6,366 bases of DNA, from NCBI GenBank assembly GCA_029263275.1, contig JAJCXU010000578.1, positions 1 through 6,366 of the forward strand. Direction: 5' to 3'. Made by a program: the position numbers and the translations under genes. The DNA comes from Ilumatobacter sp. Lineage in GTDB: Bacteria > Actinomycetota > Acidimicrobiia > Acidimicrobiales > Ilumatobacteraceae. Shown one piece after another: positions 1-6,366 of the stretch (within the stretch, counting starts at the first letter, position 1; every line of letters begins with the position of its first letter). Below the pieces are notes generated by a model. It saw only the letters and a program-made list of their open reading frames with translations, was not told the origin of the DNA and did not search any database.

Positions 1-1110
1 GATACTCCAGTGTTGTTCGTGCAACAGATGGTGGTGGTACCAGCACAACAACACGAGGTTGTTCGGCTCGGTTTCACCGCCATCAAGCCAGTGTGTGGCG
101 TGGTGGGCGTCGCACCCCGCTGCGGGGATGTTGCAGCCTGGCCAGCGACAGCCGTGGTCACGGACCATGAGCAGGTCGAACTGGACGTCGGAGATCAGGC
201 GCCGTTTGCGACCGAAGTCGATGACGTGACCGGCAGGGTCGGCCAGATATCGATGCATCTCGCAGTCGCAGGCCATCCGTCGGACTGATTCGATCGGCAC
301 GACCGTCCGCTCGCCGCCGGTGTCGACGGCGCCGCCACCGGAGTTCTCGGCGAGGTCGGACACGGTTGCTGTGGCGATGACGGTGGGCTTGCGTCGCTTC
401 TTGCCCGGTTCGGGTGCGAAGGACTCGAGCGCCATCTTGGCCATCTGGACCAGGGCGTCGTGTCGGCGCTGAGCTGCGGTGCGCTGCTCGTCGTCGGCCG
501 GTTGCGACAGTGCCCGGATTGCTTCGTGGAGCAGTTGGTAACCCTCAGGGTCCATTGTTCCGTCGAGGCGTCCGACGCCGTCGAGCAGCTTGGACAGGTG
601 GACCGAACGCTGATCGAAGCGTTCCTGGGCGGTGCCGGCCTCGCGATCGGGGTCGACGTGCATCCGCCACGTGTCGAGCAGCAATCCAAGGTCCTTCGGT
701 GGCAGTGAGGTAGCCCAACCGAGCAGCATCGCCTCATCGCGAGCGAACACGTCGGTGAGGTGCGGTGCCCACGCCTCGGTCAACAGGCGGAGGCCGGTTT
801 CGGCAAGGTCGCCCGCTTGGAACGCGGCGTGCACGAGCACCATGTGGGCGATCCGTTTCGCCATCGACAGGGTGTTGGTGCAGTGGCCGTAGCTCTCGCG
901 AGTGGCATCGGCAAGCCACGCGGCGGGGGAGCGGTAGCCATCACCGAGGTACGAACCGGAGTCGACGATGGTGCGGACCTCGTCGAGCTGCCGCGCCCGC
1001 GCTTGGCGCAGTGCACGGGTGGTGGCATCGACCGCAGACAACGGATTGCCTGCCGCAGCGAACTCCGCCGCACACGCTTCGAGCTCCAACACCTCCATGG
1101 GTTCCACCAT
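1..1110 (-). CDS. DUF222 (13E12-repeat) protein with C-terminal HNH endonuclease domain, 3' end outside window
   Basis: I translated this frame by hand; it is open from ATG 1110 to the left edge (370 residues, no stop). Residues ~10-300 match the DUF222 pattern: an early segment with SPAAWLADAT (~56-65), then helices rich in Ala, Leu and Arg. The C-terminus is an HNH zinc module: CRWPGC (321-326), CDAHH (333-337), the GGETEPNN turn (344-351), and LLCWYHHHLLH (354-364). The cysteine pairs would bind structural zinc, and H336/H337, N351 and H360 would form the beta-beta-alpha-metal nuclease core. In the family only a short tail follows this module, so little is missing. The family is usually multicopy and its cellular role is poorly known; nicking or homing-like DNase activity is inferred from the fold. 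ATG 1110 is the first start after an in-frame TGA. ATG 1098 is an alternative and has GGTGGAA just upstream. The gene follows the lipoprotein gene by 35 bases on the same strand, so read-through transcription is possible. Confidence 0.93.
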   Translation of the reverse strand, partial: MVEPMEVLELEACAAEFAAAGNPLSAVDATTRALRQARARQLDEVRTIVDSGSYLGDGYRSPAAWLADATRESYGHCTNTLSMAKRIAHMVLVHAAFQAGDLAETGLRLLTEAWAPHLTDVFARDEAMLLGWATSLPPKDLGLLLDTWRMHVDPDREAGTAQERFDQRSVHLSKLLDGVGRLDGTMDPEGYQLLHEAIRALSQPADDEQRTAAQRRHDALVQMAKMALESFAPEPGKKRRKPTVIATATVSDLAENSGGGAVDTGGERTVVPIESVRRMACDCEMHRYLADPAGHVIDFGRKRRLISDVQFDLLMVRDHGCRWPGCNIPAAGCDAHHATHWLDGGETEPNNLVLLCWYHHHLLHEQHWSI

Positions 1111-1145
1111 AGAGATGCACTGTCACAGAGTTAATGCGCGACCCG

Positions 1146-3608
1146 TCAGGGAGTGAGGGAGTCGATGATCATCGCGTCGAGCTCGGGGTTGGCCGGGCCG
1201 GTGGTGTTGACCCGAACGAAGGTCGAGTCCATGTAGCCCGAATAGACGTTGAGGAACTGGACCATGTCGCCTGGGTTGAACTCGTAACGGTCCACGGTGA
1301 GTGTGTCCTCTGAGACGGTTCGATCAACACTCGATAACTCGACACCGACCGAGCTGATGAGGGCGCCGCGGCAGTTGACGCTGACCGGGCTGGAGGAGAA
1401 CCCGAACACACCGCGAGCCGCGCTGTCGGATTCGTGGGCCTCGTATTTGACCTGGATCGAGACGCCGTCGTAGATGTATTGCTCGCGATCGGTGACGAGT
1501 GCGCCGGAGTTCTCGGAGAAGTACTGGTTGGCGAAACACTCATCGATATCGGCAACGGCCGAAATGTCCTCGGGTGTGATCTCGACGGGTGTGAATCCAG
1601 CGAAGCCTGCAGAGACGCCCTGGCGGTACTGCTCGAACATGTCGAACTGTTCCGGCTCGATCGGGCGTGGGTCGCCGAAGCCCCCGGGCGGTCCGGTGAG
1701 CCGCACGACGTTCTCGGGAATCCAGAACGGTTCGTGGACAACGGGGAACAGATCGATGTTGAACGCCTGATCAGGGCCTTGGCCGAAGTCGCCCAGGTGC
1801 CAGAACGTGGTGGCGCGCATCGGCACGAGCGGGTCGGTCGGGCCACCGCCGACCTCGTCGCGGGGGATCACCGCCATGATCGTGTTGCCTTCGACGTGGA
1901 AGACCGCGCCGCTGTTGACGTTCGCGAAGTTGGGTCCTTCGGTCACATTCATGGCATAGCTGCCGTTGCCAACCGCGAGTTCGTAGCGGATGTCACTGCC
2001 GTCCCAGGTGTCGTACGGGTACGCGCCACCCGCGGTGTAGTTGTTGCCCGGGTCGCTATCGCGATCGAAGACGAAGGCGTACTGGTAGATCCGTTCGGAG
2101 TTGAAGTCGATCATCCCGTCGAGTCGCGCGACAGCGACGGTGAATTCGCCGAAGTACTCGCGGCCGCCGCACAGGGTGTGGGCGTCGCCCATCTGGCCGC
2201 AGGGGAGGAGTTCTCCGAGGCCCGGGCCGCCATCTGCGGGCGCCCAGAGGAACTGGCCGATGCCAGTGAGGTCGGTCTCTCCTTCGGACGTCACGACGGT
2301 CTGGCCATTGCTGTGTGTGGATTGGTCGCGTCTTGGGACGTCGAACAGGATGCCCAGGGCGGCGCCGAACGATTGGTCCGTCGTTGGGCCTGGGACGTGG
2401 ATGATCCGGTCCGGCGCGGGGCCGACGATGATCTCTGAGGCGGATGGGCGTGCGTCGATCTCGTCGATGGTCCGCCCAGCCTGATCGAAGAACTCAGAGA
2501 GTCGGCGCTGGCGAAGTTGCTGAATCTGGGCTGCTCCGGTTTCACCGCCGGCTTCTTCGAGGTCGAGGGCCGTTTCCATGGCGACGTTCGCAGCACGCGA
2601 GATTGCATTCTGCATGGTGCCGACGAGTTCGTGAGCGTCCTCGGCCGACACTTCGCCTGCAATGACCGCTGCCCTCAGTTGCGCAAGTCGGGTGCCAGCA
2701 TCACTGATCATGGCTGTCGCGGCCATGCCGGTGTCGAACAGCGAGATCCGTGCGTTCGACTCGGCGTCGATCATTTCCATCGCGGCCACAGTGAAGTCGT
2801 GCATCGTCTTGAGGAAGTCGAGCACTGAGGCGACGGGCCCTGCGAACTTCGCAACATTGCGGGCAGCGATGGATCCGCCGACTCGGGCCCCGTAGGCATT
2901 CGCGGCGCTCTCCACCACGTCGCCAGCCGCGTTGAACTCTGCTTGTTGGACGAGTGAGTCGCCGAATGCCGAGGCTTCAGCGTGGAGGTGGTCGGCGACG
3001 ACTTGGCCGTCCGATGGTCCCGATTGTTGGGGAAGCGACCGAGCTGCAGCGAACGTGATGTTGCTGTCGGATCCGCCAGCTCGGAAGCCGGATTGCTCGG
3101 CGGCGGCGTCGCCGCTCGCTTCGGCATTGCCGATCAGCCACACGCCGAGTTGGCTCGCGGCGAGTTCGGGATCCTCGTCTTCGAAGACGCGGCCGAGGAA
3201 GACTGCGCCCTGCTCCTCGACCAGCGTGGCGCCGATGGTGGCGGGGACGAGCGCCAGGTGACCCTGCTCGAGTGCTGCCGAGGCGGCATCGGCGGTTTCG
3301 TCGTACGTCGCTGGTTCTTCGATGGTGGTGACGTCGAGCGATGAATCTTCCAGAGCAACGTCGACGAATGTGTCGAGGGCCAACGAAGACGGCAGCCAGA
3401 TCGTGGTCGCCGCTGCCGAGGACGATTCGTCTTCACCGACGGATTGGTCATCGCCCGCTGTGGAGTCAGTGGAGGCGGCATCGTCGTCGACAGCCGTCTG
3501 AGCGCTGGTCGCGGCGGTCGTGTCCGCGCTGGCGTCGTCCTTCCCGCTCGACGCGCAACTCGACGCCACGAGTGCGAACAAGGCCATCACCGTCAGTGCT
3601 TTGCGCAT
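1146..3608 (-). CDS. Large putative secreted lipoprotein of unknown function (820 aa)
   Basis: The N-terminus is a bacterial lipoprotein signal: MRK, a hydrophobic stretch (4-15), then a lipobox-like ASSC with Cys18 as the probable lipidated residue. The -3 residue is Ala rather than the more usual Leu, so this assignment is good but not perfect. Residues 19-67 are an Asp/Ser/Thr/Ala-rich linker typical of actinobacterial surface proteins. Residues ~68-165 alternate strands and helices, and GHLALVPATIGATLVEEQGA (116-135) resembles part of a periplasmic-binding-protein lobe. Residues ~205-390 are Ala-rich and helical. Residues ~440-820 are beta-rich, with an Asp-rich loop FDRDSDPGNN (514-523) that could bind calcium, and cysteines at 470, 480, 691 and 746 that could form two disulphides outside the cell. 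There is no recognised catalytic motif. A weak GGACGG precedes the ATG at 3608. An extracellular binding or envelope role is inference; I do not recognise the family. Confidence 0.87.
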   Translation of the reverse strand: MRKALTVMALFALVASSCASSGKDDASADTTAATSAQTAVDDDAASTDSTAGDDQSVGEDESSSAAATTIWLPSSLALDTFVDVALEDSSLDVTTIEEPATYDETADAASAALEQGHLALVPATIGATLVEEQGAVFLGRVFEDEDPELAASQLGVWLIGNAEASGDAAAEQSGFRAGGSDSNITFAAARSLPQQSGPSDGQVVADHLHAEASAFGDSLVQQAEFNAAGDVVESAANAYGARVGGSIAARNVAKFAGPVASVLDFLKTMHDFTVAAMEMIDAESNARISLFDTGMAATAMISDAGTRLAQLRAAVIAGEVSAEDAHELVGTMQNAISRAANVAMETALDLEEAGGETGAAQIQQLRQRRLSEFFDQAGRTIDEIDARPSASEIIVGPAPDRIIHVPGPTTDQSFGAALGILFDVPRRDQSTHSNGQTVVTSEGETDLTGIGQFLWAPADGGPGLGELLPCGQMGDAHTLCGGREYFGEFTVAVARLDGMIDFNSERIYQYAFVFDRDSDPGNNYTAGGAYPYDTWDGSDIRYELAVGNGSYAMNVTEGPNFANVNSGAVFHVEGNTIMAVIPRDEVGGGPTDPLVPMRATTFWHLGDFGQGPDQAFNIDLFPVVHEPFWIPENVVRLTGPPGGFGDPRPIEPEQFDMFEQYRQGVSAGFAGFTPVEITPEDISAVADIDECFANQYFSENSGALVTDREQYIYDGVSIQVKYEAHESDSAARGVFGFSSSPVSVNCRGALISSVGVELSSVDRTVSEDTLTVDRYEFNPGDMVQFLNVYSGYMDSTFVRVNTTGPANPELDAMIIDSLTP

Positions 3609-3774
3609 GCCGTCCAGACTGTCGAAGAGCCGTCATCGAAGTGTCATCGGGAAGATTGACTGCGGTTCCGACCATGAGAAACCAGCCGCATCATCAGCTT
3701 GGAAGTTGCGGCGAGCCGATTTCGTCAGTGGCGTCGTGACCTGCGAAGACGTGCTGTGAGCAGGCGTTATGTGG

Positions 3775-3792
3775 ATTGGGTTGCTTCCCAAT
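3775..3792. repeat. Perfect inverted repeat ATTGGG-N6-CCCAAT
   Basis: A 6-bp stem (ATTGGG / CCCAAT) flanks TTGCTT. It sits in the divergent spacer about 190 bases upstream of the ParB-like gene and 165 bases upstream of the lipoprotein. No T-run follows on either strand, so an intrinsic terminator is unlikely. It could be a dyad operator, or chance. Confidence 0.4.
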
Positions 3793-3804
3793 GTAGCCGG
3801 TGGT

Positions 3805-3821
3805 GACCGCTGTGTCCGGTC
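3805..3821. repeat. Perfect inverted repeat GACCG-N7-CGGTC
   Basis: A 5-bp stem (GACCG / CGGTC) around a 7-base loop lies 12 bases after the ATTGGG dyad in the same spacer. It is short enough to be chance in GC-rich DNA; the closeness of two dyads is the only reason to list it. Confidence 0.25.
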
Positions 3822-3963
3822 GATATCCGCTGTTCGGGGCACGGCGTAGGCACGGATCGTGAGTCCATACGGCTATCGGTCGACGAGGATGTTCGACAGG
3901 CCCGACGCCATGCGACAGACTCATCGAATGTTTCCTCATGATCAAGCGTCGCGATGTTTTCGC

Positions 3964-3967
3964 GGAG
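3964..3967 (+). promoter_or_regulatory. Candidate Shine-Dalgarno GGAG for the ParB-like gene
   Basis: GGAG lies 13 bases before ATG 3981, a somewhat long spacing. The in-frame ATG at 3954 lies upstream of it and has no purine-rich stretch before it. This favours 3981 as the start, though not decisively. Confidence 0.4.
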
Positions 3968-3980
3968 ACGACTACTTCGC

Positions 3981-5045
3981 ATGACTGAATCGGAAGCTCT
4001 ACCAACAACCGGGCTTGCGACCGGAGAGTCCAGGAATGCAGTTGTCGCGGAGCTCCTGCTTGATCCAGACAACCCTCGGCTGCCGCCTGAACTTCAAGGT
4101 GCATCTCAGATCGAACTCGCTCAGTACATCGACCTGCACTATGAACCGATTCGCGTGGCGGAATCGATCGCTCGACGCGGGTACTTCCCGTCGGAGCCGC
4201 TCATCGTCCAACGGGAGACCAATCTGGTCCTTGAGGGCAACCGCCGACTCGTTGCTCTAAGGGGCTTGAGTGACCCTGCGTTGAGGGCCACGTTCGACGA
4301 CCCCGCCGCATGGGAGGCGGCAGCTGCGCTTGGCCCCTCACCAGAAGAAGTTCCCGTCGTAGAGGTTGTCGAGAGGTCGGATGCGGCGGCTGTCATCGGG
4401 TATCGACACATCTCGGGCGTCGAACCGTGGGAGCCCATGCAGAAAGCCCGATTCATTGCATCGCTGTTGGAGGGCCCCGACGCGTCCGATTTTGCGACTG
4501 TCGCAGACCTGGTGGGAGAGACTGAACATTCTGTGCGATCCCAGTACCGCAACTTTGTTGCTGTTCGGGAGATGGAGACTCGATTCGGTGAGAACACAAC
4601 TCGAGTCAAGAACCATTTCGGCACGTTCACGCGAGCGATGCAAAGCCAGGGCGTGCGAGAGTTTCTGGGCACTCCGGCGCCTTCATCTGTGGACGTCGGA
4701 GGTTCCGTACTGCCCGACGGCGCAGGCGAACGCGCAGCTGAGCTTTCTTCGTGGCTCTTCGGGGAAGAAGATGGGACCGATCCTGTCATCTCCGACTCGC
4801 GAAAGATTTCCGATCTGGGTGCAATCATCCAGTCAGAGGACGGGCTCGCCGAACTACGTAAGACGCGAAGCTTGGAGGCTGCGTTCGAAGCCGGCGGCGG
4901 TCCACGTCAGCGCCTTCTCAATCGCCTAGCGCAAGCTCGAAACGCACTACGCGCTGCTCAGAAGGACTTCGATTCACACGCGGGCGACGACGAGGTGCAA
5001 GTGCTGCTTGAAGAGTGTGCGGAAGCCCTGGACGATCTTCGGTGA
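3981..5045 (+). CDS. ParB/Srx-fold N-terminal domain protein with HTH-like middle (354 aa)
   Basis: Residues are counted from ATG 3981; an in-frame ATG at 3954 would add nine residues (MFSRRRLLR). The N-terminal third follows the ParB/sulfiredoxin-fold pattern: LLLDPDNPRLP (25-35), GYFPSEPLIV (67-76), and VLEGNRRLVAL (83-93), where GNRR replaces the GERR nucleotide-binding box of canonical ParB. Next comes YRHISGVEPWEPMQKARFIA (141-160), the conserved segment leading into the HTH region, and then DFATVADLVGETEHSVRSQY (170-189), which reads as a helix-turn-helix. Residues ~290-354 are charged and helical, possibly a dimerisation or coiled-coil region. Real ParB acts in chromosome or plasmid segregation, but no parA is adjacent, so that role is unlikely. 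Proteins with this domain also occur in DNA-modification and defence loci. The gene's stop overlaps the start of the nuclease-like gene, and a C5 methyltransferase follows, so I infer a DNA-recognition or regulatory subunit of a restriction-type system. Confidence 0.88.
   Translation: MTESEALPTTGLATGESRNAVVAELLLDPDNPRLPPELQGASQIELAQYIDLHYEPIRVAESIARRGYFPSEPLIVQRETNLVLEGNRRLVALRGLSDPALRATFDDPAAWEAAAALGPSPEEVPVVEVVERSDAAAVIGYRHISGVEPWEPMQKARFIASLLEGPDASDFATVADLVGETEHSVRSQYRNFVAVREMETRFGENTTRVKNHFGTFTRAMQSQGVREFLGTPAPSSVDVGGSVLPDGAGERAAELSSWLFGEEDGTDPVISDSRKISDLGAIIQSEDGLAELRKTRSLEAAFEAGGGPRQRLLNRLAQARNALRAAQKDFDSHAGDDEVQVLLEECAEALDDLR
5042..5045 (+). promoter_or_regulatory. GTGA start/stop overlap coupling two genes
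   Basis: The GTG start of the nuclease-like gene (5042-5044) overlaps the TGA stop of the ParB-like gene (5043-5045). This arrangement is typical of translational coupling and suggests the two proteins are made together and may form a complex. A weak GGA at 5030-5032 (9-base spacing) could serve as ribosome binding site. Confidence 0.65.
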
Positions 5046-5935
5046 CTGCTCGTTCAAGTGGAATCGAGCCGCCCTCTAAACTTGACGGAGTAGCGCTGGC
5101 CGACTGGCTCGAAGTTACGATGTTCATCGAGCAGCGTTCGACCGCGTCCAGGTCCTTCATCCGGAAACAACTCGGCGACGTCGCTGAAGATGAGCACATT
5201 GATGGTCTTCTAACGGAGATCTCACGTCGGGAATTGAACGCTCCGGCCACGTACCCGTTCACCCTCGTCGACAGCGTTATTCACTTCCATGCCGGCCACG
5301 CAATGGTTGGCGCGTACGGCTACCTCTTGATTGCAGCGTTTCCTGGATCACCGTTCCGGCTCGCTCGTCGATTCGCTTCGGCGGAGCGCGGACTCGATGT
5401 ACTCACCGAGCACGCGCTCCGAGGTCTTCTCTCAGGGGAAGCCCAGTCGATCAGATTCGCGTGGCCCCCGGGTAAGGGCGACGGCAGACGCCCAGGCCGA
5501 TTCCCAGACGCAGTCGTTTGGTTGGCTGAGAATCTTGGCCTCACACCGCTGAACCCGAATCCCAACCCCAAACGGAAAGATGGTGGGGTGGATGTAGTTG
5601 CCTGGCGCCCCTTTCGAGACGGGCGGAGCGCATTCCCAGTCGTTCTGGCGCAGACCACGATTCAAGCGAGTTTCATGAACAAGGCTGGCGATATTTGGTC
5701 CAAGCTGTGGTCGAACTGGATCAGCTTCGGCGTTGAACCGACGACGGCTCTCGTTGTGCCGCACGTGATACCGATGGCGGAAACCTGGTGGGACGACATG
5801 CGATTCGCAGTCAACCTCATCGTTGATCGAATCCGTCTGCTCGAATTGCTGGAGCACACCGATGTTGCAGCGGACCCCGCACTCGCTGAAATGGGCGAGT
5901 GGGTCGATGGGCAGCTTCTTGCGATGGCGCTGTGA
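5042..5935 (+). CDS. Putative PD-(D/E)XK-like restriction endonuclease, Gln variant (297 aa)
   Basis: Numbered from GTG 5042, chosen because it overlaps the upstream stop. An ATG at 5015 in the same frame would overlap the previous gene by 31 bases and is less likely. The N-terminal half (1-140) is mostly helical with no motif I recognise. The second half has the order expected of a PD-(D/E)XK nuclease core: helix FPDAVVWLAENLGL (154-167), an Asn/Pro-rich hinge NPNPNPKRK (171-179), then KDGGVDVVAW (179-188) with Asp183 as candidate metal ligand. A strand FPVVLAQTT (198-206) follows, with Gln204 where Glu or Asp normally sits. The catalytic Lys is not in the usual Q-x-K place; Lys214 or Lys221 (in DIWSK) on the following helix may replace it. 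The D...Q layout resembles Mrr-like and other Q-type nucleases. With the ParB-like and methyltransferase neighbours, a restriction role is reasonable inference; an inactive or purely structural protein is possible. Confidence 0.8.
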   Translation: MTARSSGIEPPSKLDGVALADWLEVTMFIEQRSTASRSFIRKQLGDVAEDEHIDGLLTEISRRELNAPATYPFTLVDSVIHFHAGHAMVGAYGYLLIAAFPGSPFRLARRFASAERGLDVLTEHALRGLLSGEAQSIRFAWPPGKGDGRRPGRFPDAVVWLAENLGLTPLNPNPNPKRKDGGVDVVAWRPFRDGRSAFPVVLAQTTIQASFMNKAGDIWSKLWSNWISFGVEPTTALVVPHVIPMAETWWDDMRFAVNLIVDRIRLLELLEHTDVAADPALAEMGEWVDGQLLAMAL

Positions 5936-5966
5936 CTAGAGATCTGGCTCGCGGTTCGGCGGTGCC

Positions 5967-6002
5967 ATGACAGTCCGAGTCGACGTAGATTCGCCTGCAT
6001 GA
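5967..6002 (+). CDS. Possible 11-codon leader reading frame ending in ATGA at the methyltransferase start
   Basis: ATG at 5967 opens an 11-residue frame (MTVRVDVDSPA) whose TGA (6000-6002) overlaps the methyltransferase ATG (5999-6001). It lies in the 63-base gap after the nuclease-like gene. A weak GGCGG lies upstream of the ATG. It could couple ribosomes onto the methyltransferase, which lacks a clear ribosome binding site of its own, or it could be chance. Confidence 0.25.
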   Translation: MTVRVDVDSPA

Positions 6003-6366
6003 GCGGTCCATGCCAAGAGAACCGCGAGCAGGGCGTAGAGCGCTCGCGCTTGGTAGACCGACCGACTGCTCTTAGCGTTTTCTCCGGCCTGGGGGGATTG
6101 GACCTTGGGCTAGAGAGAGCCGGCTTCACAATTGTCGGAAGCGTCGAACATGACGAGGTAGCGCGCCGCTCGTTGAAGGCGAACCGCGGAGGAAAGTGGC
6201 CGCAGCTCACGCCGCATGAAATCGGAGAGCTCGCCAAGGAGTTGAGGCCTGAGGACCTTGGCATGGAGCCTGGGGAGCTGACTCTTCTGGCAGGGGCTCC
6301 GCCGTGTCAGCCGTTCTCGAACGCAGCGCTCTGGACTGCCGCCGGCCGGGCAGGCCTCGACGATTC
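5999..6366 (+). CDS. DNA (cytosine-5) methyltransferase, N-terminal part, cut by right edge
   Basis: This frame was translated by hand and is open to the window end (122 complete residues). It transfers a methyl group from S-adenosylmethionine to C5 of cytosine in DNA. Motif I (SAM binding) is VFSGLGGLDLGLERAGF (27-43). Motif II is VEHD (49-52), with Glu50 expected to contact the SAM ribose. Motif IV is GAPPCQPFS (99-107), with Cys103 as the catalytic nucleophile. The insert between motifs II and IV is acidic and helical (PHEIGELAKELRPEDLG). Motifs VI-X and the target-recognition domain, which would tell the methylated sequence, lie beyond the window. ATG 5999 is the only ATG in frame after the stop of the upstream gene, which shares this frame. 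No clear Shine-Dalgarno precedes it. As third gene in the row it would protect host DNA from the nuclease-like protein, making a restriction-modification pair; a solitary methyltransferase is less likely given the neighbours. Confidence 0.95.
   Translation, partial: MSGPCQENREQGVERSRLVDRPTALSVFSGLGGLDLGLERAGFTIVGSVEHDEVARRSLKANRGGKWPQLTPHEIGELAKELRPEDLGMEPGELTLLAGAPPCQPFSNAALWTAAGRAGLDD

Larger units (their letters stand above)
3609..3980. other. Non-coding spacer between divergent genes
   Basis: About 370 bases separate the start of the minus-strand lipoprotein from the plus-strand ParB-like gene, so promoters for both directions should lie here. Short open frames exist on both strands, but they have no family resemblance, no good ribosome binding site and skewed compositions. 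I see no tRNA, no T-run terminator and no clear -35/-10 pair. The only definite structures are two perfect inverted repeats near 3775-3821. Confidence 0.6.

Noticed and set aside
6..30. Small palindrome TGTTG...CAACA near the left edge
   Set aside because: It falls within the HNH coding sequence (Leu/His/Gln codons) and needs no other explanation.
1434..2438. 334-codon open frame on the plus strand, antisense to the lipoprotein
   Set aside because: It lies entirely inside the convincing lipoprotein gene, starts without a ribosome binding site and has no recognisable motif. Long antisense frames are expected where codon third positions are GC-rich.
3694..4104. 136-codon minus-strand frame covering much of the spacer
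   Set aside because: It runs into the ParB-like gene, has no family resemblance and no convincing ribosome binding site; treated as chance.
4139..4828. 229-codon open frame on the minus strand, antisense to the ParB-like gene
   Set aside because: Ser/Arg/Thr-rich composition with no motif, fully covered by a gene with clear ParB-family motifs.
6011..6073. ATG at 6011 as a methyltransferase start
   Set aside because: That frame meets a TAG at 6074 and does not read motif I; the motif frame starts at ATG 5999.
1..6366. CRISPR array, tRNA/rRNA or insertion-sequence ends
   Set aside because: No regularly spaced repeats, no cloverleaf-like sequence and no transposase or paired terminal repeats were seen on either strand.

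Overview
The window is GC-rich, densely coding bacterial DNA. It looks actinobacterial: there is a DUF222 (13E12-repeat) HNH protein, a family largely confined to Actinobacteria; there is a large Asp/Ser/Thr-rich lipoprotein; and a GTG start is used. An acidimicrobial or similar marine/soil actinobacterium would fit, but that placement is inference.

Left half (1-3608), minus strand. A DUF222/HNH endonuclease-like gene runs off the left edge; its start is at 1110. Just upstream of it in transcription order, 35 bases away, is an 820-residue putative secreted lipoprotein (3608-1146). The lipoprotein has an acidic low-complexity linker, a short stretch resembling part of a periplasmic-binding-protein fold, an Ala-rich helical middle and a beta-rich C-terminal half with four cysteines. 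I do not recognise its family. The two genes share a strand, but nothing links them functionally.

Middle (3609-3980). About 370 bases without a convincing gene separate the divergent lipoprotein and ParB-like genes. They hold two short perfect inverted repeats and presumably both promoters.

Right half (3981-6366), plus strand. Three genes run in the same direction: (1) a ParB/Srx-fold protein with a helix-turn-helix-like middle; (2) a protein whose start overlaps the stop of the first (GTGA) and whose C-terminal half looks like a PD-(D/E)XK nuclease core with Gln in place of the usual acidic residue; (3) a C5-cytosine DNA methyltransferase with motifs I and IV intact, cut by the right edge. 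An 11-codon reading frame in the gap before the methyltransferase ends in an ATGA overlap with its start.

The methyltransferase next to a nuclease-like protein suggests a restriction-modification-type defence locus. The ParB-like protein, coupled to the nuclease-like gene, would be an unusual extra component acting as a DNA-binding or regulatory subunit. I know of no named system with exactly this composition. This three-gene set is the most interesting part of the window. The locus continues past the right edge, so its full gene content is not visible here.
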